In this document: piece after piece, positions 50,401-63,200 of the stretch
Position numbering within the stretch: the stretch's first letter is position 1
Layout: each line of letters opens with the position of its first letter
Origin: Fistularia commersonii
Taxonomy: Eukaryota; Chordata; Actinopteri; Syngnathiformes; Fistulariidae
Direction of reading: 5' to 3'
Assembly: GCA_037954325.1 (NCBI GenBank)
Contig: JBBMNZ010000019.1
Span: forward strand, 10,245,001-10,309,000
Length of the DNA stretch: 64,000 nucleotides
Translations under genes and position numbers: made by a program
Notes under the pieces: generated by a model
Database searches by the model: none
Seen by the model: only the letters and a program-made list of their open reading frames with translations
What the model was told of the DNA's origin: nothing

Positions 50401-50676
50401 TAATTTGTCTGTTTTAAAACAAATAAGAAACAAATCCTTTCTGATGGGGGGCTTGAACAAAACATTGGAGAACAATATTCCGACGCTCAAAAGGATACAA
50501 ACAATTCACACGGGTAAATCAAGAGTAGTTCAACAGCAGGTTAACAGCTAGTCAAAGATAGATGGAAATAAACCAACCCTCGCTGTTACTTTGTACTCCG
50601 TGTGTCCCTTCTCGTGTGTGCGAGTGTCAGTGACGGTAAAGAACCGATAATGTTCTTCTTTGGCTTTCCGTGACAT
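47406..50676 (-). CDS. snx15: SNX15, PX-MIT sorting nexin, C-terminus uncertain
   Basis: Six minus-strand exons join in frame: 50676-50578, 49569-49413, 48987-48872, 48749-48470, 48373-48179 and 47632-47438. The product starts MSRKAKEEHYRFFTVTD. The PX domain spans roughly residues 10-125 (KVTARFVSKRHPEDVKE, WRRYSELKKLHGELAYTH, NLFRREEEFPPFPRAQVFG, VIEERRKAAE, IPALYNSPQLKDFF). An acidic, Pro-rich linker of about 160 residues follows, containing LSENDLAVFDP. A MIT domain comes last (YLNQATLELKAAMESEKDGE, AIRGYRTAVDIL). SNX15 binds phosphoinositides on endosomes and acts in trafficking. Exon 6 can end at a donor (GTGCAGG|gtgaga, 47438/47437); reading on gives GEKDVKNVTK and a stop at 47408-47406. 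The third MIT helix (KKK.AEYLKRAEEI in human) is absent from that read-through, so a further exon or a truncated form is implied. Confidence 0.88.
49124..49275. mobile_element. Common fish interspersed repeat fragment
   Basis: ggttctcagtcatccaggtc, gaaaactggacttgaatttc and gaagatgtttcac...ccaagaggcttct are words of a repeat recurrent in teleost genomes. The phrase aagaggcttctccagttctg occurs twice in tandem near 49229-49272. It lies in an snx15 intron. Confidence 0.55.
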
Positions 50677-50769
50677 CCCCGTTCTCGGTGGGAACAGAAG
50701 ACCTGCGTGTTTCGGAGGCGAGTTGCCAAAGCTACAGTGTCCGAGTTGCGGTACCTCCAGTCCTCCACT

Positions 50770-50830
50770 TACTTCCTGGTCGTGACGTAAGCGTTCGTGC
50801 GTAATTGCGTAGCGGGTTGATTCCGTGCTA
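50770..50830 (-). promoter_or_regulatory. snx15: snx15 promoter with adjacent ETS and CRE-like sites
   Basis: About 95-110 bases upstream of the snx15 ATG, the + strand reads acttcctgg (ETS site CCAGGAAGT on the coding strand) followed at once by TGACGTAA at 50783-50790, a CREB/ATF site. CpG is elevated from 50690 to 50825, and no TATA box is evident. Confidence 0.5.
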
Positions 50831-50865
50831 TTCTTTCTTTAACCTTAATAAAATAAAATAAAAAG

Positions 50866-51013
50866 TATATATAAAAATTATATATATATATTTTTTTGTA
50901 TATATATATATAGTATATATACATATATATAAATATGTAATATATATATATGAATATATAAAATACATAAAAATTATGTGTGTGTGTATGTGTGTGTATA
51001 TATATATATATAT
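50866..51013. repeat. (TA)n-rich low-complexity tract
   Basis: Nearly 150 bases of TA and TATG repeats. Another pure TA tract (51178-51211) follows the LINE fragment, so that fragment sits between two TA arrays. Confidence 0.9.
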
Positions 51014-51175
51014 GAGGTCTCGAGGAAGACCAAAGAGAAGATTTATGGACGTAGTGAGAGAGGATATGAAGATAGTTGGTGTGAGAGAGGAGGATACAGA
51101 GAAAAGGGTTAGATGGAGAAAGTTGACTCGCTGTGGCGACCCCTGAAGGGAAAAACCGAAAGAAGAAGAAGAAGA

Positions 51176-51180
<5 letters not shown>
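51014..51180 (+). mobile_element. LINE 3' end (RTE-like), third copy
   Basis: Only the last ~165 bases of the element: gaggtctcgaggaagacca, the cgacccctgaagggaaaaac terminus and a (GAA)n tail leading into TA repeats. This is typical of severe 5' truncation. Confidence 0.8.
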
Positions 51181-51215
<35 letters not shown>

Positions 51216-51449
51216 CGTTTTTCAAGCTCATGATTAAACCACTTTTTTTCCTCAAGTCAGTTACATTATTTTAGCGCTATTTTGTTTCAAATTTTTCGGT
51301 TTAGGTATCTTGTAAAATTTGAAGCATACCTAAGTTACCAAACTTAGGTAATTGTGTCAATATCGTTTAGATATTCATATCATTTTAGGTAATTAATGCA
51401 GCCCCAGGGCGGCACTGGCCCGTGTCTCCCCGAACCTGCCTTTGGGGGG

Positions 51450-51915
51450 GGGGGGCACGGAGCAGTGGCAGAGAAGTATGTTAAACTGGTGCAGGACATA
51501 TATGCCAGGTGTGAGACATTGGTACGGTGTGCTGTAGGGGTAACAGGGGTGTTCAAGGGTCAAGGATCAGGGATCAGCTCTGAGTCCTTTCTTGCTCGCA
51601 ATGGTGATGGACAGGCTGACAGATGAGGTTAGACAGGAATCACCATGGACTATGATGTTTGCAGATGACACTGTGATCTGTAGTGAGAGCAGAAAACAAG
51701 TAGAGGAAAATCTAAAGAGGTGGAGGTATGCTCTGGAAAGGAGAGGAATGAAAGGTAGTCGCAGCAAGACAGAATATATGTGTGTGATTGAGAGGAACTT
51801 GAGTCTGAGGCGACAAGTAGTGAAGATGAAGAAGCTGGAGGATTTTAGGTACTTGGGGTCAACAGTCCAGGGCAACGCAGAGTACTTTGTGATAGAAGAT
51901 CATCGTCCAGAATGA
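51450..51915 (+). mobile_element. LINE reverse-transcriptase fragment, fourth piece
   Basis: Two frames encode KLVQDIYARCETLVRCAVG, then MMFADDTVICSESRKQVEEN, which carries the intact F-A-D-D motif C of reverse transcriptase, then RWRYALERRGMK and KTEYMCV. The fragment stops after DFRYLGSTVQG, short of the element's 3' end. It lies downstream of a separate 3' terminus (51014-51180), so these are different insertions or a rearrangement. Confidence 0.75.
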
Positions 51916-52255
51916 AAGGAAAAGTGTATTTTCCAAAACCTAAGAGATTTACCAAATGGTAAGCACAATATGAAAATTTAAGTTTTCTGCATACACACAT
52001 ACAGGAGCAGACGCAGTTGGGTGTGCTTACAATAAAAAATAAGTAAGTCATCAGGTAAAGAGACACCAAAACAATCCTTTTTAATAAGTTAAATAATAAA
52101 CCCAACATGAAAATGTGGTTTAATAAAAAACAAAAACAGGACAGACATACTTTACAGCGAGATATCTATTTTCACCAACCTGGGATAACAGGCACCGACA
52201 ACCACTAGATGGCAATGTTGGTCATAAAATCCTGGTCACATTTCGGATAAACCTC

Positions 52256-52380
52256 TTTATTTAATATACTTTATTAATCCCTTGCGGGAAATCATTTCTC
52301 TGCATTTAATCCACAATGGGTGAACCGTAGGTAGCCAACCACTTGCTGGCACCAGGGGAGCGTTTAGTGGTTCATGATGA
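52256..52380. mobile_element. Fish interspersed repeat fragment
   Basis: ctttattaatcccttgcggg, tttctctgcatttaatccac and caccaggggagcgt are words of a repeat that recurs across teleost genomes; it is diverged here. Confidence 0.5.
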
Positions 52381-53957
52381 AAAATAAAGCGCAGGGTTCT
52401 TATTTGAACTCTGCTTCCACTGTAAGAATAATTTAGTATTCAAGCGTGTGCTTCAAGTGTCTGCTACAGTGCAAAAAGGATTTACCACAGTACAAGACAC
52501 AGAACCACACTAGCTTTAATAACATTGAAAAAAATTTGAACAATTTTGAGAATAATCTGATTCATGAAATAATTCCAGCAGGAAGACTGCAGGACTAAAA
52601 ACATAAAAAGGTGAACGTAGCTGCAAAAACTCACTTCATAGCAGTAATGTGAAAGTCAGTACATTTGCACGTGATGCTGACCCACCAAGTGACCCACCTA
52701 CTGAAATTTCAAACATTCAGTGTATTCAATCTGAATTCCATCATGGTTTTCTAGCTCTCAATCACTGAATCTATCAGCCCACTCACACGCATATCCCCAA
52801 TGTTAGTTTATATTTCTTACATCAAAGATGTTGCTAAAAGGAGACAGATGTAAGAATTTGGGCCTTACCCACTTTAACACAATAGAACAAAGACAGCAAC
52901 AACAAACACAGCGAGACATTGAGGAAACTACAGCTGTGCATTTCAATTCTCCTTTTTAGCTTTAACCATTATTTTTTGAGTCTTACTGGATCTCACTGTA
53001 ATAACCCAGTGTAAAAATTCATCCTGTGTTTAACATTGCATTGCAAAAAAATGCCAAAATAGTCATGTGTGAAAGTTTGGAAAGCATTTCATTTGAGGCC
53101 ATCTGGAGGATTTAAACAGCAGGTGAGCAAGATCACAGTTTATATTCAACAGGCTGATGCTCAAAGGTCAATGTTTTCTGTCACTTGTGCTCCTTCCACC
53201 CTGGCAATTGCCTGTTAAATTGACACAAATGAGGTAAATATTTAATGAAGGATAACATATATAACTGGTCTAGTTAACGGACCTAAGTCACACATAGAAG
53301 GCAAACAGACATGTCAGGTTCTGTGCAGGGCTGGATTCTGTGTAATATGTTTACCTGTACGTTTATAATTCTGTTATAATATGTGTGTAATATGTTTTGC
53401 ATATTGTAAGATTCAGACAATAGATTAAATCCTACTGCAAGTCGGAAAATTTGAGGGGTTACAGAGTTTGACTTGGGTTAATCTAAATACTAATTAAGTA
53501 GATGTACTGAGTGAAAAATTACAAGCACACGCAGGAAAACAGGCTCCTTATATGCTTGATATACTTCAAAATAGTTCTATTTATTTGTTTATTTTTTTTC
53601 ACCGGTAAAAGAAATTACAACCAAATCAGCTCATCAACAAATGAAATGTAACTTTTTTTTTCCATGACAACTTACAAGATGCAATTTAATTTATTATTAT
53701 TATTATTACTTATTATTATTATTGTTATTATTATTGTTATTTTGATTTTGCACTGTCACTTTCTTGATTTTATCACATTTTGTTTGACAAGGTTGTTTAA
53801 ACATATTCCTAATTTTGCTGTTTAAAAAAGAAAAACAGCAAAGACAGGCCAAGACAGCACTCCAAACAACCTTAAATCTTGCTCATCCATCTACTACAGC
53901 TGCATTGAAAGGACACCATCATCGTTTTTGATTATAGAGCAAGAAAACAGTACAATA
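52381..53957. other. Intergenic, no gene seen
   Basis: AT-rich spacer with a (TTA)n tract at about 53688-53740. No exon was recognised on either strand. Confidence 0.4.
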
Positions 53958-54029
53958 TAGCAGAGGATGGTTTCGATCCATCGACCTCTGGGTTATGGGC
54001 CCAGCACGCTTCCGCTGCGCCACTCTGCT
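53958..54029 (-). tRNA. Initiator tRNA-Met (CAT)
   Basis: The minus strand reads AGCAGAGTGGCGCAGCGGAA through GGGCCCATAACCC to CCTCTGCTA, identical to the vertebrate initiator tRNA as I recall it. Diagnostic features are the A1-T72 end pair, three G-C pairs flanking the anticodon loop, and GATCGAAACC in the T loop in place of TTC. The anticodon corresponds to + strand 53995-53997. A minus-strand TTTT terminator lies 11 bases downstream. Confidence 0.97.
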
Positions 54030-55949
54030 TGGTACCCACCTTATGACAGAGAAGCAATTTTCTTCTTCCCACAGGCAGCATCCTAACTACTGTTGTTTTG
54101 TCTGCTGCTATACAAGAAGGGGGAAGGGAAAAAAGACATTTACCACTTTACTTCCTCCCTGTGATGATGATATAGTTCATAAAGTATATTGTTTTATCTA
54201 ATCATTCTGAAGATAAATATAATAGCAATCACATTCATTTTTCATTTCATCTCTAATTACTTAGTATTATATATAGCAATGTTTCTAGAAGTTGAGGCTG
54301 AATCTACGGTTACTCTTGAATATGAGAAACAGAATACCTAGTATGACTCTGGTAGTTCTCTTTTCTACATCTATCCCCGTTGTATGCACTAATGTGTTGA
54401 ACTAATTTCTGTTTGCTTTGACCATACCAGCTCTCTATTCATGCCAGAGGGAGGCCCTCTACAGTGAACAGCCTTCCCTTTGTATGGCCAGGCAGCACAT
54501 TCTCAACCAGAGCAGGGCTTTGCAGACTGTTTGAACGCTGATTCCTGAATATCAATAGCAAACAACCCCAAATATCAGCTGTTGGTTTCTTACTGATTTT
54601 CAATTCTATTATTATTTTTATGATCATTAGTTGTAGTAAACTCAGTGCTGAGTTTGGGTCAGTACTTGTTAATTTCGCATAACCTCCTAATCATTCTTGG
54701 GACATTACTTCGTGATTTACTCATGACATGTTCTCGCTGTTTCTGTGACTTTCTATGACTCTAGAAAGAGTAAATAACATTTTTACCCCAAATTAACTTA
54801 AGCTGTGTTCCAGCAATTATTTGCATTATTGGTACTTATATTATCAGTATCATTTGTGCATGCTGTCTTTCATTTTCTTATTTTAATGTTTAAATCTGCT
54901 ATTACTGCTAGGCAGCATCACAAAATGTCTCCACTGTAGTTTGTTCCCATATTTCATTTCCACTTCTACGGTTGCTCTCTTATTAGTTTTTGAGCTTATG
55001 TTCTTTCTATTTTGTTTCTATACCATACATTACCTTGTTTTCATAAAATGTTTAGAGCTGTCTTGTTAATGCTTCTTGATAAAATTGTATTCTTCATTAT
55101 TCTGAAAAAATCAAGTGAATTTATGAAAAAAAGAAAAAACTACATTGATGAAAAAAAAAACAGAAGAAATTACCAAGCTTATTAAAAAAATCTCAAACTT
55201 GCTAAACATTTAACACACTGAAAGCAATTCCTTAGGTATCTGTCAATTAATTTCCTGACTATTATATGATGGTCTGCTAATTCTGATCCGTAAAACAGCC
55301 CCATAATGTGCTCCTGTGTCATACTATATCATGAACGCTTCAGCTCCAAAGGAAGAAAGGATAATTGAAAAGCAAAAGAAAAGAGAGAGGCAGAGAAAAG
55401 CTTGGCACAAGTAAGAGTGCCTTTGCCCCTAATGACCTTAAGTACTTTACTGTAGGGTTTGACGTGGAACTACCATATATCTAAGGGTGAACAGAACATA
55501 AAACAGTAAAATTATGCAATGTGATTCAAAGTCTCCATGAAGTACTTTTACACTGTATGAACTTGTGAAATGATTCATCAGCAATTTTGCTTGTAAGTCT
55601 GCTGCTCCTTTACTGCATTAGTATACAGTTTATACACTGGAGTGTATAGTGGGACTGAAATATGTGCTGCACAAGTTAACACACGTGATGATCTAAATCA
55701 AGTCCGGACAGATTCCAGGGTTGAGCAAATCAGTCTGCAAAATATGAGCGTGGTGTCATCTTTCAGGAGGCTTCAGGAGGTCAGTATCAGAAGGAGGAAG
55801 CACAAGAGTTGCACCAGAACTGGTCTGAACTGGTCATCATTTGCTCTGCCGTCTTTGATTCCTTCCCTCTTTTTTTCCAACCTCAAGCTGTCTTGCAAAA
55901 TAAATTCTCTTAGAAAGAAAGGATCAGACAAGGGTTTACGTTGAGACTG

Positions 55950-55956
55950 TGTGTGT

Positions 55957-56030
<74 letters not shown>
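55950..56030. repeat. (GT)n microsatellite
   Basis: About 40 GT units with a TT break near 55990. Confidence 0.95.
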
Positions 56031-57349
56031 TTGCATGTGCAGGGAGTTGTATGGAAGGGTGGGTGAGGGTACTTTACAGTAATGCAGACACAGAAACACT
56101 AAGCTGGACTGAAATGTTTGATAGCTTGTTTCTGTGCTGAACCGGTGGTAGCCAAAAACCACAGGTCATCTATTTAAAAGTAGAAGAAATGTAGAATGTA
56201 TGTTTAATCACAAAGAGAAACCCTGAACTGAACAGCAAAAATAAAGACTTGTTCTGAGAAAAAATGAAAAAGTCACCATACAAAGCTATTCTAAAATAAT
56301 TTTATGAATGCTGTAGTACTATGAAAAAAAAAACAAATAAAAAAACAAGAAAATGAGACAATGAAAAAAAAAAACCACACACATATTACTGCATTTGTCC
56401 CTCATGCATGTGGTGTATCAGTCAGTTAATGGAATCAAGGTGAAGTACACTGCCTGAATTAATGTTCACATATACTTTTCATCACTGGGAACGAGGTCAA
56501 TTTTCAAAAATGCGACCTCCTTTTTATATTGACTCTGTCCTTACAATAGAAGCAACACACTGACAAATAATGAGCCCTTTACATTTTGCTCTGTCATTTC
56601 TGCATAATAATGTTTCTGAGAAAGCTTGTTGCTGAAGCAGCTGTCAAAACTGCAGTCAACAGCTAGTGTCTGTTTATCTTCAATGCTGAAAAAAAACAAC
56701 TTTGAAACTATGAAGCAGCCTTGCTCTGTCTGTCCACTCTGTTGCATGCGGTTCAGTAGGTTTGCTGTTGAACTCACAGACAAAGCCTCCTCCTTCTTTT
56801 GCTGAGGGTATCAACAAATTAAACAGGCGTCCCAATACACCAAACCTTATACATATCTTGTGTCTCCAGTGGATCTATCTTCTTTCCTGCAGAGAGCAAA
56901 CATCTTTGCCCCAAAAATTCTGCCGTTGATCATTAATGTTGTGGTTACCAAAGATGTAGATGCTAGATTAGACTCAAATTAACATAGTCGGGAGACGATC
57001 TATGAATATTCTTGGCAGCTCCCAAATTTCGCTCTAAATATCACTGCACGCTTGGCTCATAAACATGTTTACTCTTTTCTACTGGTACCCCCTCCCCATC
57101 TGCCCTTTACCCTCTTTTTTAGCTCCACCTCCTCTTCTGTTTCCTGCTTGATGGATAGTGGTATCCCCTTTTTGCCCCTCTTGTCTTCCTAAAAAAAGCT
57201 TAAACAACAAGTCAACTTGGCAATTCTTCTACTGCTGATGAATTACAAAAGTCAGAGAAAAAGTGTGTTCACATCAGCACCTCCCTTGTAACCTGAGTCA
57301 AGCAAGCGGGCGCGCATGTGACCACTGGATAGAAAGGGAAACACATGGG

Positions 57350-57454
<105 letters not shown>

Positions 57455-57885
57455 TGTCAGAAAATGTGATCAGTTACATTTTGAAAAGATTCCCAGATTA
57501 TTATTTTATTATTTAGAGATCAGCAGTTTCTATTCATACAGTTTAATTGAGTTATATATAGGTTTGCAGTTACATAATGCTTTCAACAATTACTTTAGAT
57601 GCAAAAAACAGGCACAAACTGAGAACATTCTATTTCACATTTCACAGTAAAAAGACTTCATAAGCATATATTTGCAACTGCTGGTGTACTATTTTATATG
57701 AGATTCTGTTGTATTGTAATTTGATTTGCAGATGATTATGAAGACCAATAAATAGAACTATTGACTTGGATTTTACTGGCTAATTTTCTGAATTCCCAGA
57801 TATAAGACAAAGTGTTAAGTAAATGAAAAAAGTGCCATTTTAGGCTAAGTTTACTACAAAGTCACTTAAATTTGTTGGCATAGGA

Positions 57886-57974
57886 AAAGAAAGGAAAGGA
57901 AAGGAAAGGAAAGGAAAGGAAAGGAAAGGAAAGGAAAGGAAAGGAAAGGAAAGGAAAGGAAAGGAAAGGAAAGG
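57886..57974. repeat. (GGAAA)n pentanucleotide array
   Basis: About 17 perfect GGAAA units, all purine on the + strand. Confidence 0.97.
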
Positions 57975-59099
57975 CGTTAGGGTAGAACTCACCAAAACAA
58001 TGACTTTCAAACCTTTTATGTAACTCACACATGATTCTTTACCACATTTTTCCAAGGATACTAATAATACAGGACAGTATTTACCAATAGTAAACTCAGT
58101 GGGCCTCTCAGAAATGATCCAATTATAGTGCCTGTCATTTGACTGTGTCTTGAGTGTCATAGTGTCCATTTCAAAACACTGGAGTCATGTTTTGTCTGCT
58201 GTTAATCAACATAATTAATAATAATAAAAAAAAAATCAATTGCATAACCTACATATGTGGAGCTGTCTTACTATTGCTGTAAGTTGGTGTTGTTCAACAA
58301 TTCAAACATCAATGCAAACTTTTCATTTTGCTTTTATTGTTTAAGCATAATTACCCAAAAATGAACATACACAGAAACAGCAAAGTTCTAGAGACACAAA
58401 CCTAAACTATATTACTTTTTGATGTTATTGGTGTTATTTTCAAAAACAATTACCCGAGTCACATGCCAAGGGTTTTATATTTAAGCCTGTCAAGAAGATG
58501 TGAGCTTCGCAGGAGTTTACAGACAGGGCAATATCGGTTGAATATCTAGTAGTCATTCACTGTGAAACCAAGCGATTGTCTTTTTTCCTCCTCCATTTGA
58601 TTTATTTGCTACCACAATACGTGTGATCACATCAGACAAAGTTGTTTTTCCACTGATTGATCACATGGGTGGAGGAACAGAGACGAATACAATGGGAATT
58701 CTGCTCTCATCACGAGAGACCCTTCGATGGAATAGATTACATACATTCTTTTCCTTATCATATTATAGATCATGATATCTCAGAGGAGCACCGGTATTTT
58801 TCAGGTCCTAAACATCAATTTAGGTTTGACAGTCGTGGGGATCAAATGCCTTCCTGTTAGATAACGAACAAACAAGCATACATCTCCTAAGCAGCCGAAA
58901 AAAAATCAGTTTGTTTATTTGTTTATTTATATAAATTATCGGAGGGCTAAACAAACATAGGCATCAGAAACTGACACATGGTTGGAAAGATTTTGTTTTT
59001 GTTTTTTTAATCAGAATAAATTAATATCAAAACACTCGACGTCTCAGTTTGTGGAAAGTAGGGTGCAGTTGTTTACGAAGAAGTGAACATGATCTGCAC

Positions 59100-59241
59100 T
59101 TGAGCTAGCTGGGCGGAGACTAACTAGTCCGGGCGTCTACAAATCTAACCGTTGCAGCGTAACCAGATTAGAGAACGCCGCGAAACACCGACGTGTCGCT
59201 ACTAAACCGAGACGGATTTCTACGACTGTTTATCTTAAAAG
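59100..59241 (+). promoter_or_regulatory. slc3a2: slc3a2 promoter and noncoding exon 1
   Basis: CpG density rises sharply here, with a GC box (gggcgg) at 59111. The sequence ends ATCTTAAAAG at 59241 before gtaatg, a splice donor. The matching acceptor (tttcttag) is at 60184, 24 bases before the ATG. I infer a noncoding first exon whose start lies within this interval. Confidence 0.6.
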
Positions 59242-60184
59242 GTAATGCTCTATTTGGGTTAAATTATGTAAGGAATAATGTTGTTGAATCGGTTCCAGTG
59301 AGTAGAGGAAGGCTGAAATGAGCGGTCGTTACCAGTAACCATCACATGTCTGACACTAAGTCGTGGTCCGGTAGGATTCGTGTTTTCTTCAGAAATTCGA
59401 TAAATTTCCACAAGTTAAACATTTCGAGGGAAGTCAATTGAATGGGAATTAACTTGTGATGTATCGGAACGCTTGAAACTATAATTTAATGTAGAAGTTA
59501 ACCGCCGACCACGAATTGAATTGTCGACAAACCGAATGAATGGAAAAGTAGCTTAAAGCTAAGAAGTGCTAATTCCTTATTACAGCCAGCGATAAAATCG
59601 CAGAAGTAAATAACTATTCGTCGTGTAGAGCCTACCATATTATCATACTTTATAATTGCACGTCTAACTATACATCGGGATGCTATTTTCAACTCCCCAG
59701 TACTTTATTGTGAAAGATCCAGTTTCCGTTGAGTCCAACCGACACAGGCATGCAATATTTCGTCAGATTTGCTAATCACGTGTCAGGAAGATATATTCGA
59801 GAAAGACGTGTCTTTCCTCTGTTTGCTTTATACATCTCAAAGTAACGTTTAAGTTACATTGCATTTAATGGTTAATGATAAGTTCACTTTTGTTGTCCCG
59901 CTTTCTCAAGAATAGGTTTAACGAAACCTCTTTGGCATGTGCTGGTCGTTATTAGCCCAAATTTATGTACTAACCAAACCAAGCCGACGGATCTTAGTGT
60001 GGTGGATCTAATTGCTTTAGAAGGTCACTAAACTGAATCTGCTGTCTTCAATGTCTGTGTCCAAGTTATCAAAAACATTTTGTCATGTTGAAGAGATCTT
60101 TAAAGTCCAATAATTTCAGTTAATGTCATTCCCCTTATAGAAGTGACCAAGTCAAGCTTACTTTTCTTCGCTTCTGTTTCTTAG
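59242..60184 (+). other. slc3a2: slc3a2 intron 1
   Basis: GT donor at 59242 and AG acceptor at 60183-60184 bound a 943-base intron. Nothing else was recognised within it. Confidence 0.55.
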
Positions 60185-60208
60185 GTCTCAACCTCCCCGA
60201 AAATAAAC

Positions 60209-63200
60209 ATGAGTAAGGACACAGAGATCGACATGAAAGAAGTAGAGCTGAATGAACTAGACCCCGAAAAGCAGCCCATGACGGGCGACGGGCAGGCTGC
60301 CGGTGGTGAGAAGAACGGCAGCGTCAAGCTTAAGGTTCCTGAGGATGAGGTTGCCTTCACTGGCCTTTCTAAAGAGGAGTTAATGAAAGTTGCCGGCACT
60401 CCAGGGTAAATGATGTTTCACTGCAGGTCCTTCTAGCATTGTTCTAGATACTTTTTTCCCATTCTAGAGTCATTAAACCCCCCCCCATTTCTCTGTTAGA
60501 TGGGTGCGAACCCGCTGGGTACTTCTTATCCTGTTTTGGCTTGGCTGGGTGGGCATGTTGGCAGGAGCCATCGTGATTATTGTCCAAGCCCCAAGCTGCA
60601 AACCCATCCCGACGATGAACTGGTGGAACAAAGGACCTCTGTACCAGATTAATGACCCTCAAGCCTTCTCTGAGGGACTGGCAGGTAAGCATATCATAAT
60701 CATATGATTTCACTTCAAACGCTTGCTCACTGCTGTTTTTCATTATTTGTTCATTTTTGCAAACCGATCATTCAAACAAACCAAACAAGGTCTAGAGATT
60801 TGTCTTCCAGAGTACTTGTGTGTTTGTGTGAAAGGTGTTAAAGGTCAGGGAATAGTCTCATGACAAGGATTTTTCGAAAGGCCTTTGTGTCCTATTTCTG
60901 TTGACTAAGCTTGACACAGTGACTCAAGGTCTAAAGCATGATGAAACCCAACTATTAATTTCCTCTAATTCACTGCCAACATTTAAAGTTTTGTCAGTCC
61001 ACATTTATTCTAAAACTTTAAGGCATATTTCAGGCTTTTCTTGACTTTTAACATTTTTCTTAAATGGTTTAGAGTGGAATATTTTCCCAAATGACTTTAG
61101 TGTTTAGCATTTCTTTTGAATAGGCAGGACACTTATTGTTCTTTCTTGAGTGATTTATGAGAAACCAGCTGGGGTTTGAACAGTCCTTGGGCAGAATTCC
61201 AACAACTACACAACTTGTTTGTGCTTTAACATAAAAGACCTCCTTGTGCTTGCACTTCACATGGCCAGCAGAGGGTGTGGAAAGTTTTCCACATGCTCCT
61301 GCCTAGAGTCAATAGCTCGAGCCCTTGCATTGCCCTGGTCTAAATAAACCTCTGAAATATTTCCCTCAACCTTCATGTCTCTTCATAACTTTTTGACATA
61401 GTTTAAATTCACACCACACTTGTATCCTCTCAGAACGACCCCCGTGAGAAAATAGTCTTCTTTCTCTCTCTGAACTTATTGCAGGTGTCGAAGAAAAGTT
61501 GGACGCCCTCAATCAGCTGAAGGTGAAAGGACTGGTTCTCGGCCCTTTTCACACCGTTCAGTCCAATAACCCAGACACGCTGAATCTGGAAGAAGTGGAC
61601 CCAACTCAAGGAAACCAGAATGATCTCATCACTGTTATGCAAAAGGCCCAGAAGAAAGGTACACATTAATGAACCTTTGGAGTGCCTAGAGTTAACATGG
61701 TCAAACCATGTTTGAGTCAACGGGTCTGGGCATCCAGTCCGAACGCTTAACTCTCTTGACAGAATTTATTTTTGTTTTTGTTTGGACTGATCAGACACTT
61801 GTCTCTGTGTCTTCTCAGGCATTTCTGTGGTGCTTGACTTGACTCCAAATTATCTGGGGAATCAAGTCTGGTTCCAGCCCAAAGATTATGTCGAAGTGAT
61901 GGAGAAAGTAAAGGTAGGTCTCTCAGAAAGCTTTTGGAGGAGAAAAATATAGAGAACTGCTACATCAGCTGAACTCCATGTTTTCTTCCAGAAAGCAGCA
62001 GAGCACTGGCTGAGCTTGGGTGCGGATGGAATAAAGATCTCTGACCTTGGCATTACCTCCAATGTCAGCGTGTGGGCAGATCTGAAGGCTGCAGTCCAAG
62101 GCAATAGAACTGAGGAAGAAACCACAACAAGGTAAGTGCTGATTTATCACTCATTCCTATATTTCCATGTCAGTTAGTAGACTTTTTTGTGAGTTTTTTA
62201 TAAATTAGCAGTCTCAGCTGTGGGGATTCTAAGAGGGACAGAGTTCAAGATAGAGATTAAAAGCATTCTAGCCCAGCAGGAAATCTGGTTGAGAGTCAGG
62301 GACATAATCCAGAGGTCAGCAAGTCCTCTTCCTTCTCGTTGTGTTGAGTGACACCTTGTGGGGAGTTTGAGGAACTGCTCAAATGTTGCGTTAGCCTCAA
62401 ACCTATGATGTCAAAATTCTGTTTCAAACTGTAATTCCTGACTGTCTGTTGGGTTTAGCCCCACTTTATGTTGAATTGACTGACTTTGCCATGATTTTGT
62501 CTCATTTCCTTAGGATGCTGATGGGTGTGGTTAAAGGTGTTTCAGCTGCAGAAGTATCCCAGCTAGTCAACACCTCTGGTGTAGATCTCATCCTGTCTGA
62601 TGTCCTCAGCCTCAAAACTGGAGGTAGAGTGGTCATTATCTGTCTTGTCAAAATCAAGAGCTAAGCTGGACATATTTACCTGCCTGTTCCTGGATAGAAA
62701 CCCATCAAGCTATTACTCAATGTCTGTAGGCGTGGAGCGCATCCAGGCCATGGACACTCTCCAGTCCCAGCAGAGGAGTCTCGGCTGGGGTTTTGGAGCT
62801 GCTCAGCTGGACCAACTGTCCAAGCTGGCAGTCCCTCAGGGTCTGATCCGTCTGTACCAGCTACTGCTCTTCACAATGCCCGGAACCCCTGTGTTTACCT
62901 ACGGGGATGAGATTGGCCTTAAGGCCCAGGTAAAGGCTTTAACTTAAACTCATTTTCAGTTTATAAGAAGGTTCATGGGGTTTCAGCATTTCATTCTGCA
63001 ACTTTGTCTGGTTTTCAGGGTATCAGTTCTCCAAAGATGATTTGGGACATTGAGAAGGAGCCTGAAGAAGGAGCTGTGAATAATGTGACTGAGGTGAGAG
63101 TGTGCTCTCAAAAGCTGGTACTTAATAGTTAAGTCACTGCTTGTTTCTTTTTTTAATTCCTGTTTCTTCAAATCTCCCCCACTAAAGGCTGAGCTGAAGG

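Noticed and set aside
53995..54201. Open frame beginning inside the initiator tRNA
   Set aside because: The ATG is the complement of the tRNA anticodon; there is no independent coding support.
59757..59766. ATTTCGTCA as an ATF4/CARE-type amino-acid response site in slc3a2 intron 1
   Set aside because: It departs from the TGATGNAA core at an important base, and a single weak match in 900 bases is expected by chance.
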